DNA from: Aurelia coerulea | Lineage: Eukaryota > Cnidaria > Scyphozoa > Semaeostomeae > Ulmaridae | Assembly (NCBI GenBank): GCA_039566865.1 | Contig: CM076955.1 | Span: 4,156,501-4,220,500, forward strand | Direction of reading: 5' to 3' | DNA: 64,000 nt | In this document: positions 10,701 to 20,484 of the stretch, in pieces | Numbering within the stretch: the first letter of the stretch is position 1 | How the letters are laid out: every line of letters starts with the position of its first letter | Made by a program: the position numbers and the translations under genes | The notes under the pieces: generated by a model | Database searches by the model: none | What the model saw: the letters and a program-made list of their open reading frames with translations, nothing else | Told to the model about the DNA's origin: nothing

Positions 10701-12795
10701 CTAATGGACCTGTTCCAAAATTGAGATCCCTTTATCTTATGCAGGGCCGTCGAGAGCCAGCTCGGGCCCTGGGCTGATTCCTAGGATGGGGCCCCTTCGC
10801 CCCCAAGAAAATTTTCTGGGACCACGCCCTTCAGACTCTCGGAGAGTGATGGAAACGCCATTTTTAAGAAAGCTAGTTCAGAAAAAATTGTTTAGATATT
10901 CCATGAAAAAGTAATCAAGGAAGGGGTATTTACGGTAAACAATGAAAAGATTCGCTCTTACGAGGTGACTTTGCCAAAGTCACCTCGTAAGGTACGGACA
11001 CAAAAACTTTTAAACATAGCCACATAAGAAAACTATTTTCTTATGTCTATGTTTTAAGGCAGGTAGCTAGATTGCCATAAAAGTTGCTGTTAGGAGATTT
11101 TACAGCAATAACTAATTTTTGTCGAACGATATTTTTACGGGCCCCTTCGAGGCCCGGGCCCCGGACCTTTTACCCCCTCCAACCCCCCCTCTCGACGGTC
11201 CTGATCTTATATAAGCATGCTGAAAATGGGACAGTTTGCAAGAAATACCATAAATTCACGTAGCTCTTTTGTTTTATAAATTAGCTGGAGACATACAGGG
11301 TGTCCCAAGAAACATGTGCATCGTTTGCATGGTTGCTGCGGAGGACCATGAATCTGATTCTCCTGGTTTTGAAATTTTTCAATAAAAGAGATTTCAACTT
11401 TGAGTTAGAGACTTTGTTGTGCGTAAATCAGATAAGTGGTTGCTAATTGATGAAGCAAAAAAGTCAAAAAATTACTGGGTTGCATAACATAGGGCTCAAA
11501 TCTTTAAAAATGTCGGTGTAAAATTCTATTGCAGATTTCTTTGAATTGGGTGGCTTGAAAGGACCTTATGGTACTTTGCTGTAAATCTGCCGTGGCAATT
11601 TATTGATATCTTGATTAGTGACAATATGGCGGCATTTATTAAATTTGAGGCTATGACGTCATCAAATTTCTAAATCCTAAACTAGAAAAGCTACAGATTT
11701 CTGCTTGCCACCATATTGTAGACCTTCATAAACTATGGTTTTCTTGAAGGTTATATAATGTTTCCTATATTAATTTAGGATTTACGATGATTTATTTTTT
11801 TCAAAATTTTACATGAATTTTTTCAAAAATAGTTTAGTTGCCGCCATTTTGAAAACAATCAAGATATCAAAAAATTTCCATGGCAGATTTACAGCAAAGT
11901 ACCATAAGTTCCTTTCAAGCCATCCAATCCAAAGAAATCTGCAATAGAATTTTACACCGACCTTTTTAAAGCTTTGAAAGATTTGAGCCCTATGCTGGGT
12001 TGCATCAAAACCAGAGGATTTGATATTCTCGATCAATGTCAAAATCAGAGAAATTGGGTGATAAAAAGTACCTAGCTCTGTTTTCGGATTTTCGTGGGTT
12101 AAACAGATAGTTAGATTTGTGATAACCAAGAAGAAAAAGTATCCAGGGTTGCTAGAAATGGTGATGTGCAACCCAAGAGCTACAGGCCTTGGTATGCGTC
12201 CATCAGTTATTTTGCTTTCCCAAAGCCATGAAATCCATTTAAGCCAACAATATTGCGTTCCAAGGGCTTCCTGGTACATAGTCTTAAAGTATTTGGTCAT
12301 TTATTACTCCCAAATTTGTTTCCTGGTACGGAGATAAAATCCTCTGGTTTTGAGGCAACCAGTCATTTTAATTTTCTTGCTCCATAAATCAGGAACTCAT
12401 TGCCAGAGTTACTCAGACTTGGTACCAAACTCCAAGTTGAAGTCTCTTCTATTCGCGAATCTAAAAAATAGGAAAATTGGATTTATGGCTCCTTCACCGT
12501 AGCCACTCAAACGGCGCACATGTTTTGGGGCACCTTGTATTGCATTTACTACATTTATAGCTCAGTACACCCTTAAAGCTACCCTACGTGTAATCAGTTG
12601 GCATCCACGCCAACCCCCAACGCACACGCATACACACACACATATCATCCACCACAATTAGACCTTCTTACATGTTTTGTTTGCTTGACATCCAGGACCC
12701 ACATGCAAGATTTGATCGAAGTTACAGCTTCAATTCATTTTGAAAATTACAGAAGAACGAAGCTGACAGAAATGCACAATAAATCGAATAAATAA
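704..12795 (+). CDS. SEPTIN9-like: EF-hand-containing group 3 septin GTPase (5' end missing)
   Basis: Exons: 704-731, 1630-1785, 3045-3221, 4423-4548, 4899-4980, 5746-5883, 6533-6650, 8448-8543, 9675-9771, 10255-10306 and terminal 12696-12795. All junctions are GT-AG and phase-compatible; the total is 1170 nt, 389 residues plus TAA. Septins bind GTP and polymerise into cytoskeletal filaments on membranes and at cleavage furrows. Seen in order: a degenerate EF-hand pair (about residues 1-80), a basic segment (RLKSLKRGF), P-loop GSSGLGKS (about 121-128), G3 DTPGFGD (about 177-183), G4 as SKAD (about 259-262, usually AKAD) and the septin unique element with GRKTRWG. The match runs closest to SEPT9/SEPT3. 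Like that group it ends soon after the G domain and has no C-terminal coiled coil. The first exon is not found: the 704 exon opens in phase 0 without an ATG, as in calmodulin genes whose first intron follows the ATG. Family call is firm; the EF-hand fusion needs transcript proof. Confidence 0.9.
3045..3221 (+). CDS. Septin exon joining the EF-hand to the septin N-terminus
   Basis: The exon runs between cttcacag and gtaagg. It enters in phase 1 from the EF-hand exon. It first encodes [16 protein letters not shown], the end of the second EF-hand, then a linker of about 17 residues, then [18 protein letters not shown], the standard septin start before the P-loop. One open frame carries both parts, the best evidence that they belong to one protein. 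An in-frame ATG at 3047 could start a shorter septin without the EF-hands from an internal promoter. Confidence 0.85.
4423..4980 (+). CDS. Septin exons with P-loop (G1) and G3 motifs
   Basis: Exon 4423-4548 completes the Walker A loop GSSGLGKST and continues [11 protein letters not shown]. Exon 4899-4980 carries [16 protein letters not shown], the G3/switch II motif in its septin form. The DNA between the two exons is intron. Splice sites are ttttttcag/gtgagt and ttttgcag/gtaggc, both in frame. Confidence 0.92.
5746..6650 (+). CDS. Septin exons with the G4 region
   Basis: Exon 5746-5883 starts by completing Cys, then [16 protein letters not shown] and a segment ending in ISPTGH, typical of septins. 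Exon 6533-6650 encodes [19 protein letters not shown] followed by [22 protein letters not shown] stands for the usual AKAD guanine-specificity motif. Its donor is GTTTGTAT. The exon begins only 12 bp after the end of an inverted-repeat transposon (6279-6521), so the branch point probably lies inside that element. Confidence 0.92.
6279..6521. mobile_element. Palindromic MITE (TAGACCTTTTAGCTATTCTA ends) abutting a septin exon
   Basis: A 243-bp near-palindrome with arms of about 110 bp. The ends read TAGACCTTTTAGCTATTCTA and its complement. The same family occurs at 20934-21475 (interrupted by another element) and as a diverged copy near 43760-43935. It has no coding capacity. The right end lies 11 bp before the septin acceptor AG. 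Confidence 0.85.
7085..7637. mobile_element. Mariner-like fold-back MITE, CAGGGTGTCC ends, TA TSD
   Basis: The left end CAGGGTGTCCCAAAAAAATT and its complement at the right are each flanked by TA. Long imperfect arms fold back: for example the GGTCGGCCATTT segment near 7283 pairs with the AAATGGCCGACC segment near 7431. No transposase. It lies in a septin intron. Confidence 0.85.
7812..8397. mobile_element. Fold-back MITE, CCGGATGAGCC/GGCTCACCCGG ends, TA TSD
   Basis: Ends read CCGGATGAGCCAGAAAAAAG and the complement CTTTTTTCTGGCTCACCCGG, flanked by TA. Arms carry GTACTGGGTGGATTGGAATG and related text. A diverged, left-truncated relative sits at about 42486-42970. It sits 50 bp before septin exon 8448. 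Confidence 0.8.
8448..10306 (+). CDS. Septin exons with the septin unique element
   Basis: Exon 8448-8543 ([19 protein letters not shown] and on, 32 codons, phase 0), exon 9675-9771 ([18 protein letters not shown], then [10 protein letters not shown]) and exon 10255-10306 ([18 protein letters not shown]). The [10 protein letters not shown] and GRKT-WG motifs are diagnostic for septins and closest to SEPT9. Intron 8-9 (8544-9674) and intron 9-10 hold transposon fragments. Confidence 0.92.
8591..8860. mobile_element. MITE with TACCGTAAAAG-type ends and C-run/G-run subtermini
   Basis: The left end has TACCGTAAAGCTC followed by TATTAAGCCCCC; the right end has AAGCCCCCCGGGGGCTTGAT and TTTTACGGTA. 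Related right ends occur near 10650-10680 and 40385-40475 (TTTTACGGTA after GGGGG). No coding frame. Confidence 0.6.
10742..11203. mobile_element. hAT-like MITE, 462 bp, 8-bp TSD ATCTTATG/ATCTTATA
   Basis: Ends CAGGGCCGTCGAGAG and CTCTCGACGGTCCTG are inverted repeats. They are flanked by ATCTTATG on the left and ATCTTATA on the right (7 of 8 identical). The subterminal parts are very GC-rich (GGGCCC tracts). An 8-bp TSD with a CAGGG end is the hAT pattern. Confidence 0.8.
11296..12537. mobile_element. Mariner-like fold-back (CAGGGTGTCC ends, TA TSD) hosting a second element
   Basis: The left end CAGGGTGTCCCAAGAAACATG and the right end CATGTTTTGGGGCACCTTG are flanked by TA. The outer arms carry TTGTTGAAATTTTTCAATA-type and matching text, and the element is interrupted by the 9-bp-TSD fold-back at 11486-11996. 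It is 1242 bp in total and lies in the last common septin intron. Confidence 0.75.
11486..11996. mobile_element. Fold-back MITE with 9-bp TSD GGGTTGCAT (Mutator-like size)
   Basis: Ends AACATAGGGCTCAAATCTTT and AAAGATTTGAGCCCTATGCT. Perfect 9-bp TSD GGGTTGCAT at 11477-11485 and 11997-12005. The arms are long inverted repeats (for example TTTACAGCAAAGTACCATAA and its complement). Family members at 44219 and 52774 also have perfect 9-bp TSDs. Confidence 0.88.
12696..12795 (+). CDS. Septin terminal exon A
   Basis: The acceptor gacatccag precedes an exon that completes Lys and then reads [32 protein letters not shown] and stop TAA. It matches the C-terminus of SEPT9/SEPT3 proteins, which also stop without a coiled coil. 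AATAAA occurs at 12779, overlapping the last codons, so the mRNA 3' end could be close, but no further signal is evident. A second homologous last exon lies at 18163. Confidence 0.85.
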
Positions 12796-12972
12796 TTCGA
12801 CGAAACTCATCTAGAACTAATTTTAGTTTGATTGTACAACTCCATACAATTACGTGATTGGCGTCAAGAGAAGCGAGCAGTAATATTCAGGGACAGATAA
12901 TGGTTTGGTATAGAGATCAGATATTTGTAATGTTATATGCTGTCAGTCGGCATATCTGGAGAAGTCGACTGT

Positions 12973-14332
12973 TGTTGTTTAGTTAGGCCTTTTAGGCCAT
13001 TAAAGCATTAGGCATTAGGCCATCTAAACCATGTTTTCCCATGGAATTCCCTACCCTTTTTCCTAACGTTTTGCAACAAACTATAATGTTGTTTAGTTTG
13101 GCCTTTCAGGCCATTGAAGCATTAAGCATTAGGCCATCTAAACCACGTTTTCCCATGGAATTCCCTACCCTTTTTCCTAACGTTTTGCAACAAACTATAA
13201 TGTTGTTTAGTTAGGCCTTTCAGGACATTGAAGCTTTAGGCATTAGGCCATCTAAACCACGTTTTCCCATGGAATTCCCTACCTTTTTCCTAACGTTTTG
13301 CAACAAACTATAATGTTGTTTAGTTAGGCCTTTCAGGACATTGAAGCTTTAGGCATTAGGCCATCTAAACCACGTTTTCCCATGGAATTCCCTACCCTTT
13401 TTCATAACGTTTTGCAACAAACTATAATGTTGTTTAGTTAGGCCTTTCAGGCCATTGAAGCATTAGGCATTAGGCCATCTAAACCACGTTTTCCCATGGA
13501 ATCCCCTTCCCGTTTTCCTAACGTTTTGCAACAAACTATAATGTTGTTTAGTTTGGCCTTTCAGGCCATTAAAGCATTAGGCATTAGGCCATCTAAACCA
13601 CGTTTTCCCGTGGAATTCCCTACCCTTTTTCCTAACGTTTTGCAACAAACTATAATGTTGTTTAGTTAGGCCTTTCAGGCCATTGAAGCATTAGGCATTA
13701 GGCATTAGGCCATCTAAACCACGTTTTCCCATGGAATCCCCTTCCCGTTTTCCTAACGTTTTGCAACAAACTATAATGTTGTTTAGTTTGGCCTTTCAGG
13801 CCATTGAAGCATTAGGCCATCTAAACCACGTTTTCCCGTGGAATTCCCTACTCTTTTTCCTAACGTTTTGCAACAAACTATAATGTTGTTTAGTTAGGCC
13901 TTTCAGGCCATTGAAGCGTTAGGCATTAGGCCATCTAAACCACGTTTTCCCATGGAATTCCCTACCCTTTTTCCTAACGTTTTGCAACAAACTATAATGT
14001 TGTTTAGTTAGGCCTTTCAGGACATTGAAGCATTAGGCCATCTAAACCACGTTTTCCCATGGAATTCCCTACCCGTTTTCGTAACGTTTTGCAACAAACT
14101 ATAATGTGTTTAGTTAGGCCTTTCAGGCCATTGAAGCATTAGGCATTAGGCCATCAAAACCACGTTTTCCCATGGATTTCCCTACCCTTTTTCCTAACGT
14201 TTTGCAACAAACTATAATGTTGTTTAGTTAGGCCTTTCAGGACATTGAAGCTTTAGGCATTAGGCCATCTAAACCACGTTTTCCCATGGAATTCCCTACC
14301 GTTTTCCTAACGTTTTGCAACAGACTATAATG
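12973..14332. repeat. Minisatellite, 12 tandem copies of a ~114-bp unit
   Basis: Unit starts: 12973, 13087, 13201, 13314, 13428, 13542, 13656, 13777, 13884, 13998, 14105, 14218. Most periods are 113-114 bp; variants of 121 and 107 bp come from gain or loss of a 7-bp GGCATTA step. Each unit has the dyad GGCCTTTCAGGCC, one or two GGCATTA steps, GTTTTCCCATGGAATTCCCT and TAACGTTTTGCAACAAACTA. Copies are about 95% alike, so the array is recent or homogenised. It lies between the two alternative septin last exons. Confidence 0.95.
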
Positions 14333-14982
14333 CAATGCTTTTTAGAACATCCAGTCTCCCTACAATCTTTAATAGTTTGTAAAACTCCACAGTCTGCTGA
14401 TTTCTCTCTGTCTGTTTTCACTAGAAACTTTTTTACAAGCTTTTCAAGAAATCGCTGTTTGTAGAGAGATCTCCATTTTCTCTCCCTGCCATGTTTTTCA
14501 TTGCGTTGTTTTTGTTACTCCACTATTTTCACATTTTTTTTACATGTCGTTCATTGTGTTACATTTGTAATTGTAACTCTAATACTGATTGCGTAATTAT
14601 TATTCATTATTTTCGTCCCCCAAAAGCCGCATCGCCAGAAATACCCACACCCGAGGACTTCACTTTAGGAAGACCAAGGATTAAGTTTTTGAATGCTTTG
14701 AAAATTCGTAATATGTAATAATAAGCAACTAATATGTACCTGCGGAGGAGTAATTTATATAGTAAACGCTACTTCTCCGTAGTATTAAATAAATCTTTCC
14801 TCCGCAAAAGAACAAAGATGTGGGAATCAAGCACCACTGCGGCGTCTAACTTCCCAGGGAACAACAGAATGAATTTACACAAACGATGAACTCATTTAGA
14901 TGAAGCTTTTAACGACAAGAATCCAAAAAGTTTCTCACACGCTCACACATTTCTTTTCAATAAAGGCTCCCAATAATAGCAC

Positions 14983-15361
14983 CCCGGGGGGGGGGGTACT
15001 TGACTAGAGAAGTGACGGGGGTGTGCGGAAAACCTCTCCACACCCTGCACCCTGTCGCATAAAAAATAGGCCAAAAGTACACCCTGTCGCATAAAAATTT
15101 TGCATCTCAAATATAGCGTAGAACGCAATTTTTGCTTGTGATACCCTGTCGCATAAAAATTTGCATCTCAAATATAGTGTAGAACGCAATTTTTGCTTGT
15201 GATACCCTGTCGCATAATTTTTTTACCTATTATAATACCCTGTCGCATAATTTTCGTTAAAAAAGGACACCCTGTCGCATAATTTTTACCGTAAAAGGAC
15301 ACCCTGTTGAGCGGCACATCCCGTCAGGTCAAATATGGGAGTACCCCCCCCCCCCCCCGGG
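14983..15361. mobile_element. hAT-like MITE with G-run ends and internal CCCTGTCGCATAA repeats, perfect 8-bp TSD
   Basis: It starts CCCGGGGGGGGGGG and ends with a run of C then GGG. The TSD AATAGCAC is perfect (14975-14982, 15362-15369). Inside, the motif CCCTGTCGCATAA is reiterated about six times with spacers of 20-45 bp. Near the right end, read on the minus strand, GGGATGTGCCGC matches the core seen in the 39182 and 46347 elements. No coding frame. Confidence 0.85.
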
Positions 15362-16117
15362 AATAGCACTCAACGCCAAATCATCTCGATTCTCTCCCAT
15401 ATGGTGGGTTATAACATCGTTTTTTATCGTATATGTATTTATGAACATTTATCATTTATTTTATATATAAATATATTCTATGAATCAAATAGGCTAATTG
15501 AAATTAGAAATCAAATCGAATAGAATTCAGTTTCATTATTCTTGTATTTGTCTTCTAGCAGCTTTCTTTTTTTCAATTTGCTGAATATGTTACATTCTCG
15601 TAAAAGATTGTAGAAAAATATAATCCAAAAGCTTTTAAAAAGTTGAATATAGTTGAATAGTTAAATATTGATAGAAATAATCGTTATGAAAATTGATTTA
15701 AATGATAATGTACCCAAATTTACCTTTAACCTAAAAATAACGATAATTATGAATAATAACAACAATAGAAATAATGAGAATTATTTATTTGAAAAGGTAT
15801 CTAGGCCAAGATGGCCTCTAACCTAATTACAACAAATAAAATTATAAGATTAAACTACGTTATTACAATATCAAATTAGCTACAAAACAAAGAAACCAAT
15901 GTCAATTGCCCTACTCCTACATAATAGCAACATAATAATACAATCTAATTTACATGATGTTAATTATGATAGTAGACATTAAATGGTGCACGTTTATTGC
16001 AAGCAGGATTCAGATTTCACTTTGGAGCATTTTGATAAGAAAGTTGTTAACAGATTCAAACAGCGCTTGTCCTCTTGACTCAATAACCAGATAAATTTAT
16101 TCCACGCACTGAGTTGG

Positions 16118-16655
16118 ATGAAATTTGGGTACACATTTGCAATTTTAGATTTTCATAATGATAATAGTAATGATGTAATGAAGATTGTTATACTATCACA
16201 TTTCAACTATTGCCCCCTGATTTGGCTATTTTGTAGCAAAGCTGCCAACAGTAACATCAATCGAATACACAAACGTGCTTTAAGGGTTTTGTACCAGGAT
16301 TTTGAATCCTCTTTTGAAGAACTTCTATTTAGGCATGATAATGTTACAATACATGTAAAGAACCTACAGAAACTGCTCTTAGAAGTTTACAAAACGCTCC
16401 ACCAATTAAATCCGTCATACCTCTGGGAGAATTTCCAAACAATCTATTACTTACAATTTACGAAAACAAGTATTATGTGAGCTTCCTCGGAGGTCTCACT
16501 CGATAAAATATGGGATAAACTCCCTAAGATTTAGGGGAGCTATGCTGTGGAATACCTTAAACGATGATGTAAAGAATATAGCGTCTGTTGCAGCTTTCAA
16601 AAAGGAAATTAAAACTTGGGATGGAACCAGTTGCCTTTGTACAATTTGTAAATAG
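16118..16655 (+). pseudogene. Non-LTR retrotransposon 3' end (reverse transcriptase C-terminus), frameshifted
   Basis: The first frame reads MKIVILSHFNYCPLIWLFCS, NRIHKRALRVLYQDFESSFE and LNPSYLWENF, then breaks. A second frame continues LPRRSHSIKYGINSLRFRGA, MLWNTLNDDVKNIASVAAFK and ends CLCTICK-stop near 16653. The same C-terminus, with a C-x-C-x-I-C-K/R end, is seen at 23413-23713 and on the minus strand at 28251. The element is 5'-truncated and dead. The 3' tail runs into AT-rich (AAT)n sequence to about 16840. Confidence 0.8.
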
Positions 16656-17639
16656 ACACTGAATTCCTTTGATTGTAAATTAGCATGTATTACTTTAGGT
16701 TTATTGTAAATAGTTGGTGTAAATTAGCTTTATTCTTTTAAAACTATGTAAATACCAACTTTAAATAAATATATGAAATGAAATAACAATAATAATAATG
16801 ATAATACTAATAATATTAATAGTAATAACAATGTTTATACGGGGTGACCCCTTCAACACACTAAGTGCTGTTATCAACGAGGGCCCTGTATCTAAAACTA
16901 CGATATATTACAATAAAATTTTTCAACAAAGAAATACAGTAATTAGGTAAAATCGTTCACTTTTAGAAGCATGATTTATTTTTAGTTGTCCAAATAAAAT
17001 CGTTTTAGCTTATCTTAAAAAAATCATTGTGATCATGCTAAATAATGATAATACAGATAGTAATGATAATACTGATGAATAAAATCAGTAGGTTGTCGGA
17101 TGTGGCTCGATAAAACTGAAAACACTAGTCGATGAGATTGACATAACTGTGAGGAAAAAAATATAGGATGATTATAAAGTGGAACTTCATCCATAGCCTG
17201 AAAAACATCCGCAAATCCCTGTCAGGTGCAGTAAAGACCCGCATTCACGAACCTAGTAGATAAAGAACATACAGGCAAGAATTTAAAAAATATCTCCACT
17301 ATATAAGAACCCTTTATATAAGATTCATTAAAGCTGACACGCGGCTGACACGCGGGTTTTTACTGTGTATCACTTTTCGTAGATGCTAGAAAATTTCCAG
17401 TTTTATCCGGCCCACTTAGTGCAAATACCAGAAAGAGGTTGAACTCAGATTTGAACCCTTCTAAGCTGTAACAAATTGGCAAAATTTACCGATAGCAGAA
17501 TCAAATCTTGTTATTGTGGTTTTGGTCTGCAAGCACACGTTGGCACATACCAGTTGATTTGTACCACGTGACCTCCATACTTCACGTCACATAGGCAGAT
17601 ATAGTTGTAAGCTACCATAACTTTGTACGTGGTAGTAAC

Positions 17640-18070
17640 TAAATGAAGCTCACAACCATAAGCATGTGTGTGGCTCTGCTATCAATGAAAATTCACTCGG
17701 GCGTAAATTCGCAAACTGCAGTACTTACGTTTGTAGGTTGGCACAACATAAAGTTCACAAGCTATGGCTCTGCTATGGGCGAACATTTGCTAGAATATTT
17801 ACTTTCGTAGCTGGGAAAAGTTTAATATATGTGACCTACGTACCTTGAATCACACGGGCACACATTCACAAACTGCAGTACTTACGTTTGTGGGTTGGAA
17901 CAACATAAAGTCCACAAGCTATGACTCTGCTATGGGCGAACATTTGCTAGAATATTTACTTTCAAAGCTGTGAAAAGTTGAATGTGTGTGACCTACGTAC
18001 CTTGCATCACACGGGCACACATTCGCAAGCTGCAGTACTTCTGTTTGTGGGTGTGGGTTGGCACAACATG
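17640..18070. repeat. Tandem repeat, ~157-bp period, about 2.5 copies
   Basis: The motif CTGCAGTACTTACG occurs at about 17716, 17873 and 18030, a 157-bp step. The unit also contains CACAAGCTATG-CTCTGCTATGG and GTGACCTACGTACCTTG. It lies just before septin alternative exon 18163. Confidence 0.85.
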
Positions 18071-18162
18071 ATTCATTGAAGTCAATCTCGAAGTAAAGTA
18101 GTTATAAAATAAGAAGTTAGTTATAAAATAATTAAACTAATTTTTTGTTTCTCGATGCATAG

Positions 18163-18307
18163 GACACACACACAAGACATGATTGAAACGACTGCAGCCC
18201 TTCATTACGAAAAACACAGAAGGTCGAAGCTAGCAGAAATGCATCATTTAAATATAAACACTAACAGTGATAAACAACAATTTCGTATTATTGATAAAAC
18301 TTTTTAA
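18163..18307 (+). CDS. Septin alternative terminal exon B
   Basis: After acceptor ctcgatgcatag the exon completes Lys (phase 2, as in exon A) and reads THTQDMIETTAALHYEKHRR, SKLAEMH, then a tail rich in Asn, Asp and Gln that ends IIDKTF before TAA. Residue by residue it parallels exon A (THxQDxIExTAxxHxExxRRxKLxEMH) but ends with 15 extra residues. Joined to exon 10255-10306 it gives a 1215-nt frame (404 residues plus stop). Its conserved reading frame, acceptor and phase argue for a working alternative exon, not a relic. No other septin exon lies near it, so a complete second gene is unlikely. AATAAA next appears near 19581. Confidence 0.75.
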
Positions 18308-18425
18308 AGACTGTAAAATTTAACACATTTTGCATTTTTGTAATTGATAAACTTATATTTAAACATGCGTTGTTGTAATGCTGGAGTTATGGAGACCCTT
18401 TTAATTCTCTAATGTCTCTCAAATA

Positions 18426-18971
18426 CAGTATTACCCCGCCACTAAGAAACTGACTTATAAGAAACTGCAGCCTGCCAGATGGCACCATGGTCATTGTCAA
18501 CATTTGGTTTGATACAACATTTATATGATATTTATAAGAAACCAAACAGCCTGGTTTTACCAAGGGCGCCTACCTTGTAGGAAGTGTGTTTATTCACGGT
18601 ACTTTACGCATAGTAATTGGTGTCCTATGACCCAGTCCTGTTAATCTTTGTAGGGATTTTCAAATTCTAACGTCTGTTAGAGTTGACCAATCAAAAATCA
18701 CGCTGTCTGATTCTCTGCGGCCAGATCGTATAACAGTTGATATCGTGTTACATAAACAGCGGAATTTGAAACCACAAAGCTATTGATACGTCATCTTGAC
18801 CTTGAGAGGACTGACTCTGTGTACTTCTGGGTCACGGTACGGTTCTAGGACACTCTCTGTACTGGGTCACAGGACACCAATTATTCTACAGTACTGGGAA
18901 TAAACACACTTCCTACAAGGTAGGCGCCCTTAGTTTTACAAAATGAATTTCTTAGTGGCGGGGTAATACTG
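18426..18971. mobile_element. Pogo-like MITE (CAGTATTACCCCGCCACTAA ends, TA TSD), interrupted
   Basis: The left end CAGTATTACCCCGCCACTAA and the right end TTAGTGGCGGGGTAATACTG are perfect inverted repeats flanked by TA. The middle (18561-18931) is a later hAT-like MITE. The CAGT start with a TA TSD resembles pogo/Tigger ends. It lies just downstream of septin exon 18163. Confidence 0.82.
18561..18931. mobile_element. hAT-like MITE with AAGGGCGCCTACCTTGTAGG ends, 8-bp TSD
   Basis: It starts CAAGGGCGCCTACCTTGTAG and ends CTACAAGGTAGGCGCCCTT; the inverted repeat extends about 38 bp to include AATAAACACACTTCC. TSDs GGTTTTAC and AGTTTTAC match at 7 of 8. It is nested inside the 18426-18971 element. 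A second copy at 52029 has an expanded internal tandem repeat. Confidence 0.82.
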
Positions 18972-19527
18972 TATACACCAAGTAATCCAAACTGCAACGA
19001 TGAAAAATCATCAAGATTTGATTATCTCATTGGTCTTGAAATTTGCTTTCTGTACAGTTGTGTCACATCAAAGGCCCTAAATTTGCACGATAAAGTTCCA
19101 TGCAAAACTTGCTTGCAACGTGCTTGCTTGAAACTTGTTTGCGTTTCGAGACAAGTTCCAGCAAATCTCAGCCAGTGGCCGTGTAACATTTGAGTTAAAT
19201 CTGTAACTCGTTGGAAACTCGTCTCTTTTCGTTGATATCTAGGCTCCTCCGTAGGAGTTCGTCCCAGAGATTCACGCCTCTGATGGGCTGGTTCTGTGGA
19301 TTTTTGTGAGATCTGTCACAATGATAACCCGGGTACCAGACTCTCTGAGAGCGGGCCAAACCTGAGAAAGAGAGCCTGGGTACCAGACTCTAGGTACCAG
19401 ACTCTCAAGGAGTGCTACACGATGAAATTCTTGATTTTTTCATTGCAAGCTATCTTGCAACGCTCACAACGGAGATTTGACAATTTATAGTTAGTTTCTG
19501 CATGTTACACTGTGCAATGTTTGCTGA

Positions 19528-20012
19528 AAGTTGGCCTGTAGGATAAATTCAGGTTCCCATGAATGAACTAAATTGGTAAAATAAAGAATATAAATCACCT
19601 TGTATCTGTCTTGTGTTTATCTTTCGCGTTACCTTCTGGGGCAGCAAATAAGCTTCTTTCAGGTCTAATATTGCGACATTCACTTGGCTAGGCCCACCTC
19701 ATTGTTGAAAATAACCGCGAAAGTACCAAATTTCAAAATCTCCTTCCTAGCTACATTGCCACGCATCGTGTAGCACTCCAGGCATTGTAGCAAGGAAGGA
19801 GATTTTGAATTTTGATACTTTCGCGGTTATTTTCAACAACAAGGTGGACATAGCCAAAGTGAATGTCGCAGTATTAGACCTGAAAGAAGCTTATTTGCTG
19901 CCCCAGAAGGTAAAGAGAAAGAAAAACACAAGAAAGATCCAAGGTGATTTATATTCTTTATTTGATACCAATTTAGTTCATTCATGGGAACCTAAATTTA
20001 TCCTACAACCCA
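19528..20012. mobile_element. Large hairpin (arms ~230 bp, loop ~20 bp)
   Basis: The left arm from TTGGCCTGTAGGATAAATT to GGAGATTTTGAAATTTGG-type text repeats in reverse complement on the right, ending CCTAAATTTATCCTACAA. Arms are roughly 90% alike and the centre is GCATCGTGTAGCACTCCA. A transcript would form a dsRNA stem of over 200 bp. No conserved protein is present; a frame on the right arm is only a by-product. Confidence 0.75.
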
Positions 20013-20313
20013 TGAAGACACTACTGCAAGCAAGCTTCAATTGGCAAAGTTCTCATACAACAGGGCCTCATAATTTGACCAGAAATGGCTTGGAAATTGC
20101 AGAAACTTGTGAGGACCCATGCCATGCGTAAAATCGCAAGAAATTCTCATTATATCGATTTTCTATGTCGTGATAAAATTCAGTCGGAAGTCAAAAGTTG
20201 AAATGAAATCACATAACTCGTCAGCTAAAACCACGATTTTTTTGTAAAATACCATGGAGCATTGCGGACACCTTTATTTTGTAGGAAATTTTGTAGGAAA
20301 TTTTTATTCGATA

Positions 20314-20417
20314 CTACTACCTTAAGTCCTCTGCGGAGGAGCATTTGTAGCGCTCCTTCGGAGAGGTAGCTCACTTCGCGAGCAATGCTCTTCCGCAGAG
20401 GACTTCAGGTAGTACTA
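20314..20417. repeat. Short hairpin of about 104 bp with arms TACTACCT-AAGTCCTCTGCGG
   Basis: The left arm TACTACCTTAAGTCCTCTGC and the right arm GCAGAGGACTTCAGGTAGTA pair almost fully; a smaller inner stem GAGCTACC/GGTAGCTC region forms the top. It could be a small MITE. No tRNA or miRNA family is recognised. Confidence 0.65.
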
Positions 20418-20484
20418 TCGACATGAAAATAATGGGTGAGTAAAACAGCTTGCAAATTTTAAAATCATCAAAATCTATTTTTAT

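Noticed and set aside
12973..14332. Regularly spaced direct repeats as a CRISPR array
   Set aside because: The whole 114-bp unit repeats with no unique spacers, in an animal gene-rich context. It is a minisatellite.
14620..14718. The frame ending RPRIKFLNALKIRNM as a third septin last exon
   Set aside because: The possible acceptor (cccaaaag) is weak and the peptide does not resemble the two septin last exons. Kept only as a possibility for transcript checking.
20314..20417. The strong hairpin as a tRNA, miRNA precursor or bacterial-type terminator
   Set aside because: No tRNA A or B box and no known mature miRNA seed recognised; rho-independent terminators do not apply in a nuclear animal genome. 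More likely a small MITE.
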